The notes: generated by a model from the sequence alone, not told the origin. A stretch of 64,000 bases of DNA from Coprobacter secundus (GCA_000803105.1 JTDA01000011.1:71895-135894); one strand, 5' to 3'; numbered from the stretch's first letter, positions 43,074-53,095 are shown. Translations and numbers: made by a program.

Positions 43074-44474
43074 TTAGTTATATGCAGTCTCTCCATGTTC
43101 ATAAATATCAAGTCCTTCTTCTTCGATACGGGCAGGGACTCGTATTCCATAAATTTTGTCTAATCCTTTAAAAACTATATACCCCATAAGTGCTGCCCAG
43201 GCTCCGACAGTGACAGAGCCAAAACACTGTGCCAAGAAAAAGTTCGGTCCGGCTCCATAAAGCCAACCATCCGCCGTAGCAAATAGTCCAGTCAAAATAG
43301 TTCCCAAAAAACCGCAGACTCCATGTACCGATGAAGCGCCCACAGGATCATCAATCTTTAACACATGGTCGATAAATTCGACAGCATAGACCATGACAAC
43401 ACCGCAAATAATGCCGATTGCCACAGATCCGAAAGGCGAGACCAAATCGCATCCTGCCGTAATTCCGACCAACCCGGCCAAAACTCCGTTCAATGTCAAA
43501 GACAAAGAGGGTTTTCCGTACTTAAACCAACTGGTAAACAAAGCGAACAGGCCTCCAGCACATGCGGCTAAATTTGTTGTCAAAAATACATGTGATATAG
43601 CAGTCCGGTTTTCGATTCCTGCAGCAGCCAATTGAGAGCCGGGATTGAACCCGAACCATCCGAACCATAATATAAAAACGCCTAATGCGGCTAATGTCAG
43701 ACTATGTCCCGGAATTGCTCTCGATCTTTTATTTTTATCGTATTTCCCGATGCGAGGACCAAGAATCGCAGCTCCGACCAGGGCTACAACTCCTCCGACC
43801 AGATGCACCACTGTGGAGCCAGCGAAGTCATGAAACGGAACGCCAAATGCCGTCATCATAAAACTCCCTTCGTCAGCATTCATCAACCAGCCTCCACCCC
43901 ACGTCCAATGCCCGGAAATCGGATAGATAAACACGCTGATAAACACCGTATATACCAGATACATAGAAAATTTTGTGCGCTCGGCCATTGCCCCGGAAAC
44001 AATTGTTGCCGATGTAGCACAAAAGACTGTCTGAAAAATCAAGAACCCTTCTATCGGCAAACCATTGGCAATAATCTCATCCATAATTTCCAAATCGAAG
44101 AAATGCGGTGTCCCGACAAATTTTCCGATTCCAAACATCAATCCGAAACCGATAAACCAAAACAAAATCGAACCGAACATAAAATCAATACAGTTTTTCA
44201 TCAAAATGTTAGTCGTGTTTTTGGTCCGGGTAAATCCGGCTTCGACTAATGCAAAACCCGGCTGCATAAAAAATACCAACATAGCTGCCAGCAACATCCA
44301 AACCGTGTCAATGGAGGCATTCGTATCTGCAATCATTTCCATGATATTGGTCATACGGACACTTTCTTCCATATCCGGCACTTCTGCCCGAAGAGTAGCC
44401 ATCGGGAAAATACTCAATACTGCCATCATCCAGATACATCTTCTATTCCGGATTTTCTTATCTTTACTTTTCAT
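43074..44474 (-). CDS. amt: Ammonium transporter (Amt family)
   Basis: This inner-membrane ammonium channel has 466 residues. A cleavable signal peptide (about 1-30, ending TLRAEV) is followed by eleven membrane helices. Conserved Amt features are WMLLAAMLVFFMQPGFALVEAGF, the SGHWTWGGGWL region, the pore His in DFAGSTVVHLVGG, FILWFGWFGFNPGS and the second pore His in SSVHGVCGFLGTILTGLF. It is the last gene of an operon with the TorF-like protein and PII, so block by the PII protein under nitrogen excess is expected from known GlnK-AmtB biology. Confidence 0.96.
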   Translation of the reverse strand: MKSKDKKIRNRRCIWMMAVLSIFPMATLRAEVPDMEESVRMTNIMEMIADTNASIDTVWMLLAAMLVFFMQPGFALVEAGFTRTKNTTNILMKNCIDFMFGSILFWFIGFGLMFGIGKFVGTPHFFDLEIMDEIIANGLPIEGFLIFQTVFCATSATIVSGAMAERTKFSMYLVYTVFISVFIYPISGHWTWGGGWLMNADEGSFMMTAFGVPFHDFAGSTVVHLVGGVVALVGAAILGPRIGKYDKNKRSRAIPGHSLTLAALGVFILWFGWFGFNPGSQLAAAGIENRTAISHVFLTTNLAACAGGLFALFTSWFKYGKPSLSLTLNGVLAGLVGITAGCDLVSPFGSVAIGIICGVVMVYAVEFIDHVLKIDDPVGASSVHGVCGFLGTILTGLFATADGWLYGAGPNFFLAQCFGSVTVGAWAALMGYIVFKGLDKIYGIRVPARIEEEGLDIYEHGETAYN

Positions 44475-44546
44475 AACTTTTACTTTAAAAAAAGATACCT
44501 AAAAACTAATCTTCTTCACCTTAAAATTGACAACCTGACTATTTTT

Positions 44547-44894
44547 TTATTGGGCATTATAGAGAGCGATATCTCCATGCTCGCCTGTACGTATACGAAC
44601 AGCATCGTCTATGGGTATTATGAAAATACGTCCATCTCCGACTTCGCCGGTCCATGCCGCCAGTTGTACAGCCTGTACCGTTTTTTCGACATTAATATCC
44701 CGGACAATGATAGAGACAAGTGTACGCTCTATACAACTCGTGTCATAAATAACTCCTCGGTATATGCGTTCTTCCCGAGCCTTTCCTACACCTCTGACAT
44801 CATAATAAGAAAACCATTCAATGTCAGCAGCCAATAAGGCTTCTTTCACATCTTCGAATTTGGTTTTTCGAATAATAGCTTCAATCTTTTTCAT
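44547..44894 (-). CDS. glnK: PII nitrogen-regulatory protein (GlnK/GlnB)
   Basis: The trimeric PII protein (115 residues) senses ATP/ADP and 2-oxoglutarate. The beginning MKKIEAIIRKTKFEDVKEALL and the C-terminal WTGEVGDGRIFIIPIDDAVRIRTGEHGDIAL are classic PII blocks. The T-loop (about 36-55, GVGKAREERIYRGVIYDT) is one residue shorter than in E. coli GlnB; Tyr50 aligns with the uridylylated Tyr51 and Tyr45 with Tyr46. It lies 72 bases upstream of amt and 12 bases after the outer-membrane protein, consistent with direct control of the transporter. Confidence 0.96.
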   Translation of the reverse strand: MKKIEAIIRKTKFEDVKEALLAADIEWFSYYDVRGVGKAREERIYRGVIYDTSCIERTLVSIIVRDINVEKTVQAVQLAAWTGEVGDGRIFIIPIDDAVRIRTGEHGDIALYNAQ

Positions 44895-44906
44895 ATTTTA
44901 CAAAAA

Positions 44907-45605
44907 TTAGAATGAGACGCCTGCAATCAGATAAGCTTTATCTGTCGTCGGATTAAATACAATTCCCGCAAATAACGGCAAAGAAAAGGACTGCGTTATC
45001 GGTATGGATTTCTCTCCTTTCATCGATATATCCACGACATTAAACTTATCAGCGTAGATTCCTCTCCAAGGAGTGATGCCCACCTCGGCTGCCATATCGA
45101 TACTCCAAAGCTTAAAGGGATAAGATAACTGTACATAGGTAGAATAAGAACGTTTCTTGTCGTACGAGGCATCTGCTCCGGCAAAATAGGTGTTCCAACT
45201 CAAAGACAAAGGAAATTTTTCATTAAAAGTATACCCGAGTGTGGCCTCGAATGTATGGGATGTTTTGCCGTTTCTATACTTAAAATAATTATATTCTACC
45301 CCGTCAACCTCATTAAAATAATAATCGGTTATGGTTACTTCAAAACCTTTGAATACATAACCCAAGGCCAAATCCAATTCCAAATCGGGAGATGTCAAAT
45401 CTGTAGATCCCCATGCTCCGAACGTCAAACCTTTGTACTCTATTCCCAAAGAAGGCTGGATACTGACAGATCCACAATAGGACCCGCGCCAGATATAGCT
45501 GCTTACGCAATCGACCCCTACTGTAATCGATTGAGATTTTGCCTCCGAGAAGAATACACCAACCCATGATAATATGACCCACACAATCACTTTTTGTCTT
45601 TTCAT
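44907..45605 (-). CDS. TorF-family putative porin / outer-membrane barrel
   Basis: This is the first gene of the ammonium operon (232 residues). ATG 45605 (MKRQKVIVWVILSWVGVFFSEAKSQ has a clear signal peptide) is preferred; an in-frame start at 45704 adds unrelated sequence. The mature N-terminus has the VSSYIWRG motif of Gcw_chp/TorF-type proteins, followed by alternating beta strands with aromatic girdles (FGAWGSTDLTSPDLELDLALGYVF) and a final YLIAGVSF. An outer-membrane channel that helps ammonium or small nitrogen compounds reach the Amt transporter is inferred from context. Confidence 0.85.
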   Translation of the reverse strand: MKRQKVIVWVILSWVGVFFSEAKSQSITVGVDCVSSYIWRGSYCGSVSIQPSLGIEYKGLTFGAWGSTDLTSPDLELDLALGYVFKGFEVTITDYYFNEVDGVEYNYFKYRNGKTSHTFEATLGYTFNEKFPLSLSWNTYFAGADASYDKKRSYSTYVQLSYPFKLWSIDMAAEVGITPWRGIYADKFNVVDISMKGEKSIPITQSFSLPLFAGIVFNPTTDKAYLIAGVSF

Positions 45606-46127
45606 TTTTCCCAAGTTTAAGTTACCAGCATCAAGAAACATACCTATAACATAATGTCGACATATATCTAAATAATAAATCTTTTTGCCATAAATGCACA
45701 GCAAAAATAATCAATATGAAATAAAACAATCAAAATATACATCTTTTTGTTTTGTTATATATAACAACAAAAGAAATATGAAAATATTTTCGCTAAAAAG
45801 ATGTCATTTTGAAATATATACTATATTTTATGTAACAATTTATTATACCGAAGAAAAAAAAAGGTTATCAGCAATCTTTTGTACATAAAATTTTACATAA
45901 GAAGATGGGACCAAAATCTACATCTTTCGTTAAAATTAATTAGAGAAACCAGCAGAAAGGGATGTTTTTATTATGGAAAATTTTCTTTATTGAAAAGTAT
46001 TATTGTACATTTGTGTTTATCTTTCGTTTGTCTATGGAATTGCGAAGGGTTGAATAGGACCTCCTTTCGTAAGAACGGGAGATATGTTGTACTTTAAATC
46101 ACTAATAAAAAAGAGAACGAAAACACT
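45606..46127. other. Divergent AT-rich promoter region
   Basis: This gap serves the ammonium operon and mutAB. TACATTTG at 46006-46013 is the probable -7 element of mutA, and a TATTTTTG motif on the minus strand (45719-45712) may serve the ammonium operon. Two near-identical 20-base stretches occur at 45731-45751 and 45912-45931 (core ACATCTTT). No gene is visible. Confidence 0.5.
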
Positions 46128-47993
46128 ATGGCAGATTGTAAAGAAAAGCTGTTCGACCAGTTTCCTCCGGTTTCTACGGAAGAATGGATGGAAAAAGTGA
46201 CAGCAGACCTGAAAGGCGCAGACTTCAACAAAAAGCTCGTATGGCGCACGAATGAGGGCTTCAATGTGAAACCGATGTATCGTGCTGAAGATACGGAAAA
46301 TCTGAAAACCACCGATTCACGTCCGGGCGAATATCCTTATATCCGAGGGACGAAAAGCGATAATAACTGGCTCATCCGCCAGGAAATCATCGTAGACGAC
46401 GTAACAGTCGCTAACAAAAAGGCAAACGATATTCTGACAAAGGGTGTCAACTCTCTGGGATTCCACGTCGAAGAGGCTCATATCACTCCTGAAAATATGG
46501 CTGCTTTACTGAAAGATATCGATGTGGAAAACATCGAAATCAACTTTCATACTTGTATAAAAAATGCGGCCAAGCTTATCGAAACCACAGGGGCTTATTA
46601 CAAATCTATACATGTAGATACGACTAAGGCTAAAGGTTCGTTTAACTATGACCCTTTCAAACGGATGTTGAAACGAGGACGCGACTTTGCCAACTATGCG
46701 ACGCAAGCCGCATCGCTTATCAAATCGGCATCGGAATTATTGCCTAAATTCAGAGTTGTCTCGGTAGATGCTGTCATGTTCAACAATGCCGGCTCATATA
46801 TCTCTCAAGAACTGGGGTATGCGCTGGCCTGGGGCAATGAGTGGTTGTCGGCCTTGACCGAAGCAGGATTGAGCGCAGATGAAGCAGCCCAGCAAATCAA
46901 ATTCAATTTCGGTATTTCTTCGAATTACTTTATGGAAATTGCGAAATTCAGGGCTGCCCGTATGTTATGGGCCCAGATTGTGACGGCTTACAAACCGGAA
47001 TGCAACTGCTCTACCAAAATGAAAACTCATGCGCAAACGTCAGAATTCAACATGACGGTGTATGATGCTCATGTCAATCTTTTACGTTCGCAGACCGAAA
47101 CGATGTCGGCTGCACTGTCGGGAGTGGATTCTATTACGGTAACTCCATTCGATATCACGTACAAGACACCGGACGACTTCTCTGAGCGTATTGCACGCAA
47201 CCAACAACTCTTATTGAAAGAAGAGTCCCACTTCGACAAAATCGTAGACCCGGGCGCAGGTTCTTATTATGTTGAGAACCTGACTATCTCCATTGCAGAA
47301 CAGGCTTGGAAACTGTTCCTTGAAACAGAAGATAAAGGCGGATTTTACCAAGCAGTAAAAGACGGCTATATACAAGACCAGATAAACGCTTCTTCTGTAG
47401 CCCGCCATGCTGCCATAGCCCGCAGAAAAGAGATATTACTGGGTTCGAACCAATATCCGAATTTCAACGAGACTGCTGCCGGAAAAATCGAGAAACAGGA
47501 TTCTTGCGGATGCGGATGCAACCATAATCATACATGTGAACCGGAATTTGCAACCCTGAAATTTGACCGAGGTGCCAGTGATTTCGAGGCATTACGTCTG
47601 GCAACAGAGCGTTCGGGCAAACGTCCCAACGTATTTATGCTGACTATCGGCAATCTGGCTATGCGTCTGGCCCGTTCTCAATTTTCAAGTAACTTCTTTG
47701 CTTGTGCAGGATATAAAATCATCGATAATTTAGGCTTCGATACGGTACAAGCCGGTGTAGATGCTGCTCTTGAAGCAAAAGCCGATATTGTAGTATTGTG
47801 CTCAAGCGACGACGAATACGCAACACTGGCTCCTGAAGCTAAAAAGGCTCTCGGGGACAAAGCTATCTTAGTGGTTGCGGGTGCTCCTGAATGTATGGAC
47901 GAATTGAAGGCTCAGGGTATCGACCAATTTATCAACGTCCGCAGCAACGTATTGGAAACATTACAAGCATTTAATGCCAAGTTATCTATTTAA
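46128..47993 (+). CDS. mutA: Methylmalonyl-CoA mutase small subunit
   Basis: This non-catalytic partner of the B12-dependent mutase converts succinyl-CoA and methylmalonyl-CoA, the key step of propionate formation. The 621 residues have a TIM-barrel part (1-450; NFGISSNYFMEIAKFRAARMLWAQI and THAQTSEFNMTVYD match the large-subunit barrel) and a degenerate B12-type Rossmann domain (about 490-621) with no DxHxxG motif. The linker holds a Cys/His-rich insert, SCGCGCNHNHTC (about 460-471), which is unusual and could bind a metal. mutB follows after 18 bases. Transcription probably starts at the TACATTTG motif at 46006. Confidence 0.96.
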   Translation: MADCKEKLFDQFPPVSTEEWMEKVTADLKGADFNKKLVWRTNEGFNVKPMYRAEDTENLKTTDSRPGEYPYIRGTKSDNNWLIRQEIIVDDVTVANKKANDILTKGVNSLGFHVEEAHITPENMAALLKDIDVENIEINFHTCIKNAAKLIETTGAYYKSIHVDTTKAKGSFNYDPFKRMLKRGRDFANYATQAASLIKSASELLPKFRVVSVDAVMFNNAGSYISQELGYALAWGNEWLSALTEAGLSADEAAQQIKFNFGISSNYFMEIAKFRAARMLWAQIVTAYKPECNCSTKMKTHAQTSEFNMTVYDAHVNLLRSQTETMSAALSGVDSITVTPFDITYKTPDDFSERIARNQQLLLKEESHFDKIVDPGAGSYYVENLTISIAEQAWKLFLETEDKGGFYQAVKDGYIQDQINASSVARHAAIARRKEILLGSNQYPNFNETAAGKIEKQDSCGCGCNHNHTCEPEFATLKFDRGASDFEALRLATERSGKRPNVFMLTIGNLAMRLARSQFSSNFFACAGYKIIDNLGFDTVQAGVDAALEAKADIVVLCSSDDEYATLAPEAKKALGDKAILVVAGAPECMDELKAQGIDQFINVRSNVLETLQAFNAKLSI

Positions 47994-48011
47994 AAAGAAA
48001 AGCACGAAGTT

Positions 48012-50153
48012 ATGAGACCAAATTTTAAAAATATAAATATTACTTCTGATGCTTTCGCTGCCAAAGGTTGCACCGAAGCATCATGTCAGAGTCAAGAGAC
48101 ATGGATGACTCCTGAGCTGATTCCCGTAAAACCGATTTATACCAAAGAAGACCTGGAGGGAATGGAGCACCTCAACTATGTAGCCGGTATCCCTCCGTTC
48201 CTTCGTGGCCCGTACAGCGGAATGTATGCCATGAGACCTTGGACAATACGCCAATATGCCGGATTCTCTACAGCTGAAGAATCGAATGCTTTCTATCGTC
48301 GTAACCTGGCTTCGGGGCAGAAGGGTCTGTCTGTCGCTTTCGACCTGGCTACTCACCGCGGATATGATGCCGACCACGAACGCGTTGTAGGAGATGTAGG
48401 TAAGGCGGGTGTATCTATATGCAGCCTCGAGGATATGAAAGTATTGTTCGAGGGTATACCTTTGAACAAGATGTCTGTCTCCATGACCATGAACGGTGCC
48501 GTATTGCCTATCATGGCCTTTTATATCAATGCCGGCCTGGAACAGGGAGCCAAACTGGAAGAGATGGCCGGGACTATCCAGAATGACATTCTAAAGGAAT
48601 TCATGGTGCGCAATACTTATATATATCCGCCTGAATTCTCGATGCGTATCATTGCGGATATCTTCGAGTTCACTTCCCAGTTCATGCCCAAATTCAACTC
48701 CATATCCATATCGGGTTACCACATGCAGGAGGCCGGAGCTACCGCCGATATCGAGCTGGCCTATACATTGGCCGACGGGTTGGAATATCTCCGTGCAGGA
48801 GTGAATGCGGGTATGGATATCGATGCTTTTGCTCCGCGGCTGTCGTTCTTCTGGGCTATCGGCATGAACTATTTCATGGAGATTGCCAAGATGCGTGCTG
48901 CTCGTATGTTATGGGCAAAAATCGTAAAGCAATTCAATCCGAAAAATCCGAAATCTCTGGCTCTGCGTACGCACTCCCAGACTTCGGGGTGGTCACTTAC
49001 CGAACAAGACCCCTTCAATAATGTGGGGCGTACTTGTATAGAAGCCATGGGGGCTGCTCAAGGACATACGCAATCATTGCATACGAATGCCCTCGACGAG
49101 GCTATCGCATTGCCTACGGACTTCTCGGCCCGTATTGCCCGTAATACTCAGATTTACATTCAGGAAGAGACGTATGTCACCAAAGAGGTAGACCCGTGGG
49201 CAGGCTCTTACTACGTAGAGTCACTGACCAACGAGCTGGCTCACAAAGCCTGGGAGCATATACAGGAAATAGAGAAGTTAGGCGGCATGGCCAAAGCTAT
49301 CGAAACCGGACTGCCCAAGCTCCGTATCGAAGAGGCGGCAGCCCGTACACAAGCCCGTATCGACTCGGGAAAACAGACTATCGTGGGTGTAAACAAATAT
49401 CGTCTTGCGCATGAAGACCCGATAGATATTCTTGAAGTAGATAATACATCGGTACGTAAACAGCAAATCGCCCGCCTGAACGACCTCAAGGCCCACCGGG
49501 ATGAAGCGGCTGTAAAAGAGGCTCTGGCAGCTATCACCGAATGCGTGAAAACGAAAAAAGGCAACTTGCTCGACTTGGCGGTGAAAGCAGCCAAAGTACG
49601 GGCTACACTGGGTGAAATTTCTGAAGCTTGCGAAGTTGTCGTAGGCCGTTATAAAGCTATCATTAGAACTATATCAGGCGTGTATTCATCAGAAACAAAA
49701 CGAGATGCGGACTTTATACGTGCTACCGAACTGGCCGAAAAGTTTGCGAAAAAAGAGGGTCGTCAACCCCGTATCATGATTGCTAAAATGGGACAGGACG
49801 GGCACGACCGCGGTGCAAAAGTGGTTGCAACGGGCTATGCCGATTGCGGTTTCGACGTCGATATGGGACCTTTGTTCCAGACGCCGGCTGAAGCTGCCCG
49901 TCAGGCCGTCGAAAACGACGTCCATGTCATGGGTGTTTCATCCTTGGCAGCCGGACACAAGACTCTGATACCTCAGGTCTTCGAAGAGTTGAAGAAACTC
50001 GGACGTGAGGATATTATCGTCATTGCCGGCGGTGTGATTCCGGCCCAGGATTATGATTTCTTATATAAGGCCGGAGTGGCTGCTATTTTCGGCCCGGGAA
50101 CATCGGTTGCCAAATCGGCATGCCAGATACTGGAAATCTTACTCGACGAATAA
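48012..50153 (+). CDS. mutB: Methylmalonyl-CoA mutase large (catalytic) subunit
   Basis: This is the catalytic, adenosylcobalamin-binding subunit, 713 residues. The CoA-binding TIM barrel (about 40-550) carries MRPWTIRQYAGFSTAEESN, LSVAFDLATHRGYDADHERV and RTHSQTSGWSLTEQDPFNN. The C-terminal B12 domain (about 585-713) has the base-off motif MGQDGHDRGAK (DxHxxG) followed by the SSLAAGH and VIAGGVIP segments. Length and motifs are normal. It is the second gene of mutAB and ends with a hairpin at 50181. Epimerase and the ATPase chaperone (meaB) are not in this window. Confidence 0.98.
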   Translation: MRPNFKNINITSDAFAAKGCTEASCQSQETWMTPELIPVKPIYTKEDLEGMEHLNYVAGIPPFLRGPYSGMYAMRPWTIRQYAGFSTAEESNAFYRRNLASGQKGLSVAFDLATHRGYDADHERVVGDVGKAGVSICSLEDMKVLFEGIPLNKMSVSMTMNGAVLPIMAFYINAGLEQGAKLEEMAGTIQNDILKEFMVRNTYIYPPEFSMRIIADIFEFTSQFMPKFNSISISGYHMQEAGATADIELAYTLADGLEYLRAGVNAGMDIDAFAPRLSFFWAIGMNYFMEIAKMRAARMLWAKIVKQFNPKNPKSLALRTHSQTSGWSLTEQDPFNNVGRTCIEAMGAAQGHTQSLHTNALDEAIALPTDFSARIARNTQIYIQEETYVTKEVDPWAGSYYVESLTNELAHKAWEHIQEIEKLGGMAKAIETGLPKLRIEEAAARTQARIDSGKQTIVGVNKYRLAHEDPIDILEVDNTSVRKQQIARLNDLKAHRDEAAVKEALAAITECVKTKKGNLLDLAVKAAKVRATLGEISEACEVVVGRYKAIIRTISGVYSSETKRDADFIRATELAEKFAKKEGRQPRIMIAKMGQDGHDRGAKVVATGYADCGFDVDMGPLFQTPAEAARQAVENDVHVMGVSSLAAGHKTLIPQVFEELKKLGREDIIVIAGGVIPAQDYDFLYKAGVAAIFGPGTSVAKSACQILEILLDE

Positions 50154-50180
50154 AAAAGTTTTCTCAAACAGTAACAGAAA

Positions 50181-50218
50181 AGGGGGCTATTCGACTTTTT
50201 GGATAGCTCCCTTATTGT
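50181..50218 (+). terminator. Terminator of mutAB
   Basis: AGGGGGCTAT (50181-50190) and ATAGCTCCCT (50203-50212) form a 10-bp stem with one G-T pair. A T-rich tail (TATTGTTT) follows. Confidence 0.75.
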
Positions 50219-50306
50219 TTCCTTTCCGTTTAGGAATAAAAGGTATGAAATTATCCTCATCTCCCGATAGGAAAAGTATTATTGGCGTTAAGCAGCTGTA
50301 CACAAA

Positions 50307-50487
50307 CGTAACATATCCCTGCCCCCTCTCCGAAGACGGGGATTGCGGTTTCTTTTTCTTCCGAGACAGGGAGTATACATATGGAAAGGCTTTTGTCAAA
50401 TAGCTTGTTATCACATCTTCATGCAAATAGAAAATATCCTTAAAAGATATTCTAAAAGCTGCCTTAAGAAAAATTTAATCAGTCTCT
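50307..50487 (+). repeat. Interspersed repeat, diverged (copy 9)
   Basis: A weak second module (ACGTAACATATCCCTG, then CCCCCTCTCCGAAGACGGGG) precedes the first module (TTTTGTCAAATAGCTTGTTA at about 50391-50410, and AAATATCCTTAAAAGATATT). A right-end-like AAATTTAATCAGTCTCT closes it at about 50471-50487. Confidence 0.5.
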
Positions 50488-50845
50488 ACGTTTTTCCAAA
50501 TAATATTTCTTTGTAGATTTATAAAGTATAGATTAAAAAATGAAAAACAGAACTTTGGGGCACTTTTACGTCTATCAAAAGTCATCCGACAATACATGTC
50601 TTTTTTCGAAGAACCATTATTTTCGTCCAACTCGTAACGAAGATATTATCCCCCTCCTATCTGCCTTCAGAAAACAAAATATGCATTGAGGGTAATTGTA
50701 GAGCTATAATAAAATAATTTTTGTCGTAAGCCGAATAAAATTCAGGCCGGGACCGGATAAATTTTATATATTTATATTATAGATATCATGAAGTTTTTGC
50801 ACAACGAATATGTATATTTGCAGGCATTATTAAAGGTAATGAGGC

Positions 50846-53095
50846 ATGAAAAATATTTATTCTTTTTTTATTTGTTTTATTTTGATATTTTCGGTCAGTT
50901 GTGATGATGATAACAATGATAATGACTTTCCACAAGATAAATCTATAACACTGTCTCAAGAGAGACTAAGCGTATTGTACTTAGAATCGACAGAGGAAAT
51001 CGCATTGTCTGCAAATATAGACTGGGAAGTCAGCAACAGTTCAGACTGGATAGATGTCTCGCCTTTGTCGGGCACAGCTTCCGATGAACAACAAATCTTA
51101 ACGTTGAGTATCGCCCGTAATGATTCGTATGACAGCCGCAGCACGCAAATCGTAATCAAAAGCATCGATGGGCAAACGGCCGATACACTGACGATAGAAC
51201 AATGGGGAATAACCGATTACGTCCCTGTGGACTGGTCAACGACGACCATCACCCATCTGGACCTAAAAGGCGGAAAAGTGGTACTGGACTTTGATGGGAA
51301 AATGCCTTCTTTTATCGACAACAAATCGGTCATCGTACTGCAAAATGATACCGGCTGTTTTATCCGAAGAATTCAGAGGCACACTGTCAATGGAAATACT
51401 ACAACGTTGCAAACCTCACAGGGCAATATGACCGATGTATTCATAGACCAGAGTCTCAAATTATCGACTGACCCATCATCCCAATCTGGCTTGACCAAAG
51501 GGGGACTTTTAACGGCAATACCGAACCGGAAGGATGTGTTACGCCCATCTAAAATCATACAACAAAATCCGGACGGGAGCTATCAGGTCATCTACGATGT
51601 AAACAATGCTGCGACAAAGGGCTCGATAAATATTCCCTTTTTCAATTACAGCCAATCTTTTGCAGGAAAGACCTTGTGGAAAGGCCTCCAATGGGAAAAA
51701 TGCCTGGTCAGCAGCGGACTGGGAGTCAACGTGTACATAAAATTCAACAGTACAGTGACAGGTGATGTGCCGGGTGCCGATGCTCCCAAAGGTGCAATGG
51801 AAGAATTTGAAATAACATTCGACGGGTCCATGGGTATGGATTTGTTATTGAAATATATCGCTGAAACAGGAATAAAGTATGATGAAGATCCTATCAAATT
51901 GCTACCATTGCCTAAAAGGGTTTTCTTTTTTACTCCTCCGATGACTCCTATACCTTTTTCTATAACTTTGGAGTCGGATATTATGATGGAATGTCTTATG
52001 GAAGCCAGCGCCAAAGTTGAAATGACGGCCGGTTTCCGATTCGAACCACAGGTATCCGTGGGCATGCGATACAGAACAGGTGATTCTAACTTTACACCGA
52101 TACACACGTTCGACCCGAATTTCGAGGTTTATAAGCCTACGATAAGCGGAAATGCGGAATATTCAATCTACACTTCGGTATACCCTCATATAAAAGTGAA
52201 ATTGTATGATTTCGTCGGTCCGATTATAGACCCTTGCTTTTATCTTGCGGATGATTTTAAAGGAGGATTTTCTCAGGAGCTATTCGGTACGGAGAGTACT
52301 TGCGGGTGGACAAACAGGCTCTATTCGGGTCTGAACTTGAATATGGGCCTTTCCTTGGGATTTGCTGGGTTGACATGGGAAAAATATTTACCTACAAAAT
52401 CCTTAAATGAGACAACTTTGGTAAAGTCACCTTGCAAAATCGCGAAAACTTCACCTTCGGATGACTTGGAATATAATCTGAAAGACTTGAAAACGAATCC
52501 TCTGGATGTCGCATTTAAAGTCACAGATGAGAAACTGGGACAGGAAGATGCTTGCTGGGCTGCCGTAGTAAAATTTGTACAGAGCGGCGGTAGCATAACT
52601 CGCCAATATGCTCTCTCAGATACTCAGGGCAGAGTCAACGTACAATGGGTTCCTGAAAAGAAAGGGGATAAACTTACCGCCATGATTTTAGACTCGGAGG
52701 GGAACACTATATCCCAAGTTACCTATACTCCCAAAATAAAAGTAGAAAAATCTATAATAGGTGAATGGCTGGCTATCAGGGATGAAGGGTATATAAAAGA
52801 AAACGGTATAGTCACAGACAAATGGGACGACGAGATTGCCGAGCAAAAAATGACTTATATATTCTATGATAACGGGATATATCATTTTTATGACTCGGAC
52901 TGGATAGATATGGGGAAATCACCGGAAAATGGGACATATACGTACGATGAAACTACGGGTAAGTATACGGAAATCGACTCGGACAGCGGAGAATTGAGCA
53001 CCTATACCATTACCCTGACAGATGATGATTATATGATTCTGGAATATAAAGATAGTAGCAGTTATGAAAAAATCACATTCAGAAGGCAGTCTTAA
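50846..53095 (+). CDS. BACON-domain surface lipoprotein with C-terminal lipocalin-like domain
   Basis: The 749-residue lipoprotein has a type II signal, FILIFSVSC (Cys19), followed by an Asp/Asn-rich tether (CDDDNNDNDF) that resembles a Bacteroidetes lipoprotein export signal. A BACON domain (about 33-120) ends with LTIEQWG. A large central region (about 125-560) is of unknown fold, beta-rich with Pro/Phe segments such as RVFFFTPPMTPIPF. An Ig-like part is at about 560-635, and a lipocalin-like domain (about 638-749) starts IIGEWLAIRDEGYI. BACON domains bind carbohydrate or mucin surfaces in some proteins; the role here is unknown. It is monocistronic. Confidence 0.85.
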   Translation: MKNIYSFFICFILIFSVSCDDDNNDNDFPQDKSITLSQERLSVLYLESTEEIALSANIDWEVSNSSDWIDVSPLSGTASDEQQILTLSIARNDSYDSRSTQIVIKSIDGQTADTLTIEQWGITDYVPVDWSTTTITHLDLKGGKVVLDFDGKMPSFIDNKSVIVLQNDTGCFIRRIQRHTVNGNTTTLQTSQGNMTDVFIDQSLKLSTDPSSQSGLTKGGLLTAIPNRKDVLRPSKIIQQNPDGSYQVIYDVNNAATKGSINIPFFNYSQSFAGKTLWKGLQWEKCLVSSGLGVNVYIKFNSTVTGDVPGADAPKGAMEEFEITFDGSMGMDLLLKYIAETGIKYDEDPIKLLPLPKRVFFFTPPMTPIPFSITLESDIMMECLMEASAKVEMTAGFRFEPQVSVGMRYRTGDSNFTPIHTFDPNFEVYKPTISGNAEYSIYTSVYPHIKVKLYDFVGPIIDPCFYLADDFKGGFSQELFGTESTCGWTNRLYSGLNLNMGLSLGFAGLTWEKYLPTKSLNETTLVKSPCKIAKTSPSDDLEYNLKDLKTNPLDVAFKVTDEKLGQEDACWAAVVKFVQSGGSITRQYALSDTQGRVNVQWVPEKKGDKLTAMILDSEGNTISQVTYTPKIKVEKSIIGEWLAIRDEGYIKENGIVTDKWDDEIAEQKMTYIFYDNGIYHFYDSDWIDMGKSPENGTYTYDETTGKYTEIDSDSGELSTYTITLTDDDYMILEYKDSSSYEKITFRRQS

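Larger units (their letters stand above)
50154..50845. other. Intergenic region after mutB
   Basis: It holds the mutB terminator (50181-50212), a repeat copy (50307-50487) and a TATATTTG -7-like motif (50813-50820) before the next gene. No gene is visible. Confidence 0.55.

Noticed and set aside
45606..46127. Cobalamin riboswitch upstream of mutA
   Set aside because: The region is very AT-rich and I could not find the conserved B12-box (GCCACTG-type) or a matching structure.
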